64,000 nt of DNA from Azorinus chamasolen (lineage: Eukaryota; Mollusca; Bivalvia; Cardiida; Solecurtidae), in contig OY755244.1 of the NCBI GenBank assembly GCA_963576725.1, positions 36,654,109-36,718,108 of the forward strand, written 5' to 3'. Numbering within the stretch: position 1 is the first letter of the stretch; each line of letters begins with the position of its first letter. Positions 57,723 to 64,000 of the stretch are shown in pieces. The translations under genes and the position numbers were made by a program. The notes beneath the pieces are model-generated. The model saw only the letters and a program-made list of their open reading frames with translations. It was not told where the DNA came from and made no database searches.

Positions 57723-58560
57723 CCTTAGAGTCCATTCAGTATCGTAGACTCACCTTCTATAGAACCTCACCTGTTTATCGAACCTTTAATTTTTTTGTGT
57801 TTTTATGCATGTATCCCCATCTCCTGTATTACCGTTCCGCTTAGCAAAATAATTATCATGAAAACAATTACTTTAAATGCAACAAGGAGCTTCCTTGAAG
57901 GAATAGTGAGAAAAAATATTTTTCTAACGGAACATAACACTTTAAGTAAACAAATAACCCAACAATTGAACCAAATGCCGGTTCTTTTAACTCACTCAAT
58001 GCTGCAAATGCAGCCTCCATGTTTCCTATGTTGCCGTTCCTATGGCGTCATAATCTCCCACTCAAAGGCGTTTGAGCACAATTGGGTCAAATATATACTG
58101 CACAAGAAAGGTTAAGTCCCAGACACTCACTACACCTAATAAACATTTTGAGTCATGTTCAACTATGTATTAATCGAAATCATTTTCAAAAGCACCATGA
58201 ACAAAATAAGACAGAATTATCAGCCTTATAAATTCAAATGTTATTTTACAAAAGTTTTAACTGAGAATTGATTTTAAAAAAATACTTTGAAATATACAGA
58301 TTACAATCAGCTAAACAGATAACACTCAAAATTAAAGAAATACCAACATATTTACAATTTAGATGATTGTGTACTGGGGCATTTTATTCAGTACAGAAAT
58401 GTATTTATGCCGTCTGATAACAGACTCCATTGTACAAAATTTGACATGTGTCATGTTCATAACATGAACCCTAAGTTTTGCTGAACAGTATACTTGTGAT
58501 GTGTTATTTCTTGGTCACGTAATAAGGACCTGCCTGAACGTTTCCGCGGCATCTGTCAAT
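57723..58560. other. No gene seen (possible intron)
   Basis: 57726-57750 has an H flank scrap (GAGTCCATTCAGTATCG). The ORF at 57795-58115 shows no coding character I can support. The rest is AT-rich. Confidence 0.4.
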
Positions 58561-60063
58561 TTTTATGCCCCCAAAGGCATCTATCAATGTATTTCAATAT
58601 AACTTGCCACAAATGTCCACCAGACAGAGACGATGTGTCGCGTTCAACTCCCTGGTCCATGGGTCAAAGGTCAAGGTCACAGGGTACAATTACTTTGTCA
58701 CAAATTTCGTGTCCGGTCTGTAACTTCTTTATCTATCAAGGGATTTCAATATAACTTGGCACAAATGTTCACTACACAAAGACGATGTGTCGCATTTAAC
58801 TCCCTGGTCCGTGGGTCAAAGGTCAAGGTCACAGTGTACAATTACTTTGTCACAAAGTTCGTGTCCGGTCTGTAACTTCTTCATCTATCAATGGATTTCA
58901 ATATAACTTGGCACAACTGTTCACCACACAAAGACAATGTGTCTCGTTCAATTCCCAGGTCCATGGGTCAAAGGTCAAGGTCACAGGGTAAAATAACTTT
59001 GTAACAAATTTCGTGTCCGGCCTGTAACTTCTTTATCTATCAATGGATTTCAATATAACTTGCCACAAATGTTCACCACTCAAGGATGATGTGTCGCATT
59101 CAACTCCCTGGTCCATGGGTCAAAGGTCAAGGTCACAGGATACAATTACTTTGTCACAAAGTTCATGTCCGGTCTGTAACTTCTTCATCTATCATTGGAT
59201 TTCAATATAACTTGGCACAAATGTTCACCACACAAAGACGATGTGTCTCGTTCAACTCCCAGGTCCATGGGTCAAAGGTCAAGGTCACAGGGTACAATTA
59301 ATTTGTAACAAATTTTGTGTCCGGCCTGTAACTTCTTTATCTGTCAATGGATTTCAATATAACTTGCCACAAATGTTCACCACACAAAGACGATGTGTCG
59401 CGTTCAACTCCCAGGTCCATGGGTCAAAGGTCAAGGTCACAGGGTAAAATATCTTTGTCACAAATTTCGTGTCCGGTCTGTAAGTTTTTATATCTATCAA
59501 TGGATTTCAATATAACTTGGCACAAATGTTCACCACACAAAGACGATGTGTCGTTTTCATCTCCCAGGTCCATAGGTCAAAGGTCAAGGTCACAGGGCAC
59601 AATAACTTTGTCATAAATTTCGTGTCCGGTCTATAACTTCTATACATATCAATGGATTTCAATATCATTTGGCACAAATGTTCACCAGACAAGGATGATG
59701 TGTCGCTTTCAACTCCCTGGTCCATGGGTCAAAGGTCAAGGTCACAGAATACAATTACTTTGTCACAAATTTCGTGTCCGGTCTATAACTTCTTTATCTA
59801 TCAATGGATTTCAATATGACTTGGCACAGGTGTTCACCAGACAAAGACGATGTGTCGGGTTCAGCTCCCTGGTCCATATGTCAAAGGTCAAGGTCACAGG
59901 GTACAATTACTTGTTTATCTTAGAATGGATTTCAAAGGAACCTGACACAAATGTTCACCACACAAAGACGATGTGTCAACTCCCTGGTCCATGGGTCAAA
60001 GGTCAAGGTCACAGGGTACAATTTTTGGGGGCATATGTCACGTGACTGTGACACCTCTTGTTT
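58561..60063 (+). mobile_element. Tandem-repeat element, 152-bp unit, inverted ends
   Basis: TTTTTATGCCCCCAAAGG at the left faces TTTTTGGGGGCATATGTCA at 60025 on the right. Between are about 9.3 units stepping 151-153 bp (unit marks GACGATGTGTCG at 58629, 58781, 58934, 59085, 59237, 59389, 59542, 59694, 59846, 59967). Each holds CATGGGTCAAAGGTCAAGGT CACAG and TTCGTGTCCGGTCTGTAACT. ORFs through the units are artefacts. A mollusc repeat type by recall; superfamily uncertain. Confidence 0.9.
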
Positions 60064-60899
60064 AAGCTTTGAAAAACGGATTATTTTTGGGAAATACATG
60101 TATTGTTAAAAAAATGGTGTCACGTGATGAGAATGCTTATATTTTTGTTGAAAATAATATTTTTCTTTAAAGTTCCATTCAATTTACCGGTACCTGTTTT
60201 TTCCCTAATTTTTTCGACTCTGTATCTAAAAGTGTTTTATTTACAATCGGAAACACTTTGAGCGATGACGTAAAGAGGTCGCACGCGCCATATCAAGCGC
60301 TTTTGTGATGCGGACGGAATAATAGGAAAGAACGGAAATATAGGAATCGAGGATACAAGTGCATACTACCTCATAAAATCGTGAGTACCGTTGCTTTGTC
60401 TGTAAACAACGCCTCGTAGCTTTAAAAACGAAATATACGTCATAAACAGGTCAATACAGTTTATTTTTCCTTCAACTATGCTAAACATGAGAAAACTCTT
60501 AATACGTTATAGAATATCAACATAAATTGAAAAGTGTACCAGCTCTGACCCCTTCAGCTTATGCAAAGGTCGCGTGCCCATGATGAAATCACGTGATTAT
60601 GAGTATTATGTTACAGTAAACAGTTTCTAAAATATAGGGTCGATAAGCAGGTGATATTTTTCTGGCAGCCATTTTTGTTTTTGTTATGCGGGTGGTGGGG
60701 AACACTGGATTGTTTGGGGATTAATAGATGAGAATAAAATTACTTAATTGTTTCAAGGTATGTATAAAAGATTATTTTGAACTGCTGATTTATTTTTTTC
60801 TTCAATATTCACAGTAAACGTTTTCTGTTCCTGGTCAAATGTTAAGAGGTTCGATAGACGGTGAGACCATGCTACTAAAGGCTTAAACTTGTTAGGTGA
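60064..60899. other. Unique-looking stretch with possible promoter/UTR exon
   Basis: 60240-60380 is less AT-rich and free of MITEs, with a CRE-like TGACGTAA at 60266-60273 and a donor-like ATCGTGAGTACC (GT at 60381). It could be an alternative first exon or chance. No long ORF. Confidence 0.25.
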
Positions 60900-61351
60900 T
60901 TTCGAATGATAAACAGTGCGGACCCTGATCAGCAGGATCCTGTAGGAGTCAACTGATCTGGATCTATACTGTTTGCAAATGCTAAAATGTTGGTGTCCTG
61001 CATTCAAAGGGTTGCTAATAATTATTTTCGATCAGGGTCTACACTATTAGTCATTCAAAATTATATTCACCTTTCGTACTGAATAGACTCTATTTTTTTA
61101 ACACAGATTGGTTAAATCTAGCATTCAAAGGGCTAAGCCAATTATGTAAACCTGAAGGAGATAAGAAAGAAGGAGAATAAAAAAATAAATAAAAAAAATT
61201 TCTACAACAATATGGGACAATCTGAGCGAGTCGTTGCAAACAGTTGTAGGCAGTCTTGATCCAGATACTGTGCACTAATCTCTAGAGCCCTCTGATCAGG
61301 GTTTACACTGTGTGCAATTCCAGTGCATGCATGTCCCACATTTAAAGGGTT
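60900..61351. mobile_element. Cluster of three family H elements
   Basis: 60900-61015 plus (GTGCGGACCCTGATCAGCAG, apex ATCCTGTAGGAGT); 61025-61135 minus, starting at mid-stem GATCAGGGTCTACAC; 61207-61351 plus (CTTGATCCAGATACTG.. CCTCTGATCAGGGTTTACAC, tail ending AAAGGGTTAA). Confidence 0.75.
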
Positions 61352-61705
61352 AATGCTTCATTATATTAAAGCGGGTGTAGTTTTTTTCTTCCTTTCTTGA
61401 GAATGTCACAGACTCAATATTGTTACAAGTAGCTTGTCTTTCCTGACAGATCCCATGCCTTATTGGGCTGATTAAGCAGATCAGATAGTGCTAATTGGAT
61501 TGGAAAGGTAATTTGGACTTTGAACATCAGTTTTCCTATCAGAGACAGCTTGCTAATATAGGAGTTCTATCCTGATTATATTGGTGAACATTCCTTTGAT
61601 TTTTAAGACCGTACTAGATCAACAACTGGGTCTAAGCCTATTATGTGTGAGAATTTTATATCGAATTTGTTCTAGCGGGGAGTGTTAACCCTTTTTCTGT
61701 TGTCA

Positions 61706-61870
61706 GAGGCCCAGATAAGATGCGAAAATGGAAACATTTTCAAGAATAACTCCTTTATTTCTCCACCAAACCCTGTATTGTGACCACTCTTTAGAATCAT
61801 CTCTTTGAGACGATTCTAAAGAGTGGTCACAACAAAGGGTTTGGTGGAGAAATGAAGATTTTAGTATTTG
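61706..61870 (+). mobile_element. Family E MITE, right end lost
   Basis: CAGAGGCCCAGATAAGATGC; arms CTGTATTGTGACCACTCTTT and AAAGAGTGGTCACAACAAAG, centre ATCTCTTTGAGACG. Ends TTTAGTATTTGCGTAAC, then a 15-bp triplicate TGTGGTTTGCTGTTGC. Confidence 0.9.
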
Positions 61871-61997
61871 CGTAACTATGCTGTGGTTTGCTGTTGCTGT
61901 GGTTTGCTGTTGCTGTGGTTGTAATTTTAATAATAAATTATGTCTGCTCAAACTCTGATCTGATACAATTTTTATTTCCTTTTGATTCGTTAAGCTT

Positions 61998-62218
61998 TTA
62001 GCCCATTCCCACTTGGGCCATTGTTAGACCTAACCTCTTTGATTAAATCTACCAAAAAGGAGCATTAACTAGAGAAAAGGAAAATTTTAGAATTTTGAAA
62101 CCATTGTGATAAATAGAGCATTTGCTCCTATGGAGCAAATGCTCTATTTATCATAATGGTTTCACAAAGTGACTTTTACAGAAGCGTCAAAAGTCGTCAA
62201 TATGAGGGAAAGGGTTAA
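61998..62218 (+). mobile_element. Family A MITE
   Basis: TTAGCCCATTCCCACTTGGG; apex GCTCCTATGGAGC; right end GAGGGAAAGGGTTAA. Confidence 0.95.
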
Positions 62219-62241
62219 GACACTAATGTAGGATTGTCAGT

Positions 62242-62425
62242 GAGCTTGGATCCTCAGAGCTCCAGATAAGATGCGTAAATTAAAATATTTTCAAGTATAA
62301 CTTTTCCATTTCTCCATCAAACCCTATGTTGTGACAAATGACGATTTTAGAATTTGAGTACGCATCGTTATCATGCCCAGTTACTCGGCATCTCATCTGG
62401 ATTCAAGCTGTTTACAAATGAAAGG
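62242..62425 (+). mobile_element. Family G element split by E
   Basis: GTGAGCTTGGATCCT then an E insertion, then CCCAGTTACTCGGCATCTCA TCTGGATTCAAGCTG. Confidence 0.75.
62247..62375 (+). mobile_element. Family E MITE nested in G, arm deleted
   Basis: CAGAGCTCCAGATAAGATGC to GAGTACGCATCGTTATCATG. ACCCTATGTTGTGACAAATGAC shows the hairpin removed between the left arm and the right flank. Confidence 0.8.
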
Positions 62426-62467
62426 TTGCTACTGCCTAGGATAAATGTTTATCTGACCAATAATAAA

Positions 62468-62548
62468 CATTCTGCATTACTTTTGCCCTGTATTAAATAA
62501 CCTGCTTTTTAAGACTCCTATGTTTAATCTGTAAGTGGTTGCTGAAAG
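62468..62548 (+). mobile_element. Family D half element
   Basis: TTCTGCATTACTTTTGCCCT, TATTAAATAACCTGCTTTTT, AAGTGGTTGC: only the second arm and its side remain. Confidence 0.6.
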
Positions 62549-62852
62549 GAGTCGATGCTAAAGTATAAAAAGTGGGAAAATAGAACTCAAAAGGTATGTT
62601 TGGACACATCTCAATTCAAAACATTGTGAAGAGACTTGAATATTGCAGCTGTATGGGCATTTTGAGAAATGGTCCTGAATGAAAATAACTAGTACTTTCA
62701 TTTCCTGCCAATTGCTGGTTTTTAATCCACATGACTACATTAAAACCTTATTTTCGGGTGTCTTAATTCTGTCTCTGCAACAGTGCATGTATATCATTGC
62801 ACATCATTTAAGTTACTAACAGATAGATACAAAAAATATTAATATTACTGCT

Positions 62853-63652
62853 TTAACTCATTACCTTGTGAATATTTGTGGAAGGAATATTTATTAGTTG
62901 ATTTTTATGTCCACCAAATGAAGTGTGTGTGTGTGTGTGTGTTATTGGGGGGACATATTGATATTATGTTTACTCAGTTTCTTCTTCTTTCTTTCGATTC
63001 TTGCTCTTTTTCTTATTCTTCCTCCACCGTGAGTTTGTACGACTCATTTCTCGGTAACTAATTGTCCGATCCTAATGACCTAATGAAACTTCACATGAAC
63101 ATTACTGGTTTATAATATGCAGATGTGCATTCAACTTTTCGTTTTTAAAATGTTGCCATAGTAATCGAATGGTGGGCTCTGATTGGTCAAAATTTAAATA
63201 TTGTTTGATTTTACTGAAAATTGGTATGATGGTGTAGGTGATTTGAAGAGTGTGTTTAGGTATTAGATTATTATAATTGCTCAACATTGGGAAATAGGTA
63301 CTGGTACTCCGAACTTAATGGTAGATGTTTCAAAAGTGTTGGTTGCTATGGTAACCTGATGATGGCCTGTGATTGGTGAAAATTATGATGTTTTGCTCAT
63401 CAGTACCTTTTGTCCATTTCATTTAAGGAACATTGTGTAATGAAACCATTTCAATTAGATCTTGATTTGTAGTGGTATATATGGGCATAGGAATTTTTGA
63501 CAGTTGCAGTACCTGTAGAATCAGACCTTTATTATACCATATACAAACAAAGCAGACCCTGATCAGACAGCTTCTATATAGTAGCCATCTGACCTGGGTC
63601 TACTGTGTTTGCAAAGGCATAAAGTGTTTATATATATGAAGCAAATGGTTAA
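62853..63652 (+). mobile_element. Family B MITE with a nested about 520-560 bp element
   Basis: TTAACTCATTACCTTGTGAA left part to GTTGATTTTTATG; right part resumes near 63440 with GGGCATAGGAATTTTTGAC, core GCAGACCCTGATCAGACAGC and AAATGGTTAA. Confidence 0.8.
62910..63430. mobile_element. Nested dispersed repeat with (GT)n
   Basis: GTCCACCAAATGAAG, a (GT)9 run near 62923-62941, GGGGGGACATATTG, and CTCGGTAACTAATTGTCCGA, a layout I recall from mollusc dispersed repeats. Enters B after TTTTTAT, as did the insertion at 12586. Confidence 0.5.
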
Positions 63653-64000
63653 ATTTGACAAAATATAGATTCAACCTTTCTAAAGTACATCATTTCAAGA
63701 AATAGAATAATGTCCATGGAAAAATAAAAACAAAATGTATTTGGATGAAGATTATTTGGTGAAGATACAAAATGAAACTTCTAAGTTGGTTATGGAAAGT
63801 CGTTAAGAACCCTTAAAGGCAGAAATCAGAGTTTGATGTTGCAAAATTACTCAATAATTTATCATCTCGAAACACATAACCATCCTATAGTGTTTCCCAT
63901 TACTACTTTAAACTTGATTATTAGATTCATGACTTAATATAATAATTGTTTTCATATCAATAATTTACTCTTTAAAGTTTTCTCTCGGTCAAAAATAAAA
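63653..64000. other. No gene seen
   Basis: AT-rich sequence to the window end; no recognised element. Confidence 0.4.

Noticed and set aside
58633..60045. Chain of 70-116 codon ORFs
   Set aside because: They are the same 152-bp tandem unit in shifting frames.
61380..61530. Exon after the acceptor CTTGTCTTTCCTGACAG at about 61450
   Set aside because: All three frames close within 40 bases of the acceptor, so it cannot be an internal coding exon; a UTR exon cannot be excluded.

Overview
The window looks like invertebrate nuclear DNA, most likely from a bivalve mollusc. It is AT-rich and has no operons or long non-repetitive ORFs. It carries a SINE fragment resembling the Meta core found in bivalve SINEs, a tRNA-derived SINE head, a decayed mariner transposase, and a tandem array of GGTCAAGGTCACA-bearing units of the kind common in molluscs. 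The assignment rests on remembered repeat motifs, not on a search. Coding content is almost nil: one well-formed candidate first coding exon (57003-57089, +, perfect GTAAGA donor), two weak coding-like ORFs (17749-17970, 46419-46606) and the mariner pseudogene.

Almost everything else is short non-autonomous elements built around long inverted repeats with little or no loop. Family names used here are mine. TTAA-type families start TTAACCC and end GGGTTAA: A (about 230 bp; stem from GAAACCATTGTGATAAATAG to an apex TTTGCTCCTATAGGAGCAAA; A2 has B-like termini), B (about 245 bp; stem AAACAGAGCAGACCC then TGATCAGACGG, apex GGCTCCTATAGGAGCC; B2 and B3 differ in the flank), C (left end TTAACCCTTCGCTTGC, apex AGCTCCTGCAGGAGCT), F (left end TTAACCCTTTCGGTGCCAA, apex GCCGCCTTTAAAAGGCGGC), G/G2/G3 (stem AACAGCTTGGATCC, apex GCCGAGTTACTCGGC), H (left end TTAACCCTTTCAATGCTG), I and J. 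TA-type, pogo/Tigger-like families start CAGTAAAACC and end GGTTTTACTG: D, D2, D3, D4 and D5, with different terminal repeats around related cores. Family E (ends CAGAG and CTCTG; stem CCAAACCCTATRTTGTGACC) resembles a hAT-like or other 8-9 bp TSD element. Plus orientation means the left end as given, or for E the CAGAGG end first.

Layout: 1-14.6 kb is a dense mix of A, B, C, D, E, G and H, including two copies of a host repeat (N) that give an empty and a filled site for family A. 14.85-15.9 kb is a 30-bp minisatellite. 16-30 kb is more MITEs with nested D elements, two SINE scraps and a mollusc GGGGGCAT element. 30.2-30.8 kb is an E stem arm amplified into a 37-bp tandem array. 31-44 kb holds nested C-in-H, an E copy with a clear TSD, the mariner pseudogene, and L repeats that give a second A empty/filled pair. 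44.6-45.6 kb is a second 30-bp minisatellite with a duplicated 240-bp block. 46-54.8 kb is the densest nesting, including a 400-bp TIR element at 47.25 kb. 55-57 kb holds long hairpin elements and the candidate first exon. 58.56-60.06 kb is a 152-bp tandem array bounded by inverted GGGGGCATA ends. The last 4 kb has H, E, A, G and B copies in probable intron.

Nothing here encodes a piggyBac- or pogo-type transposase, so all these families would have to be mobilised in trans. The most striking point is that TTAA-type and TA-type elements with unrelated ends share the apex 14-mer GCTCCTATAGGAGC, and that seven stem families share a conserved single mismatch inside otherwise complementary arms.
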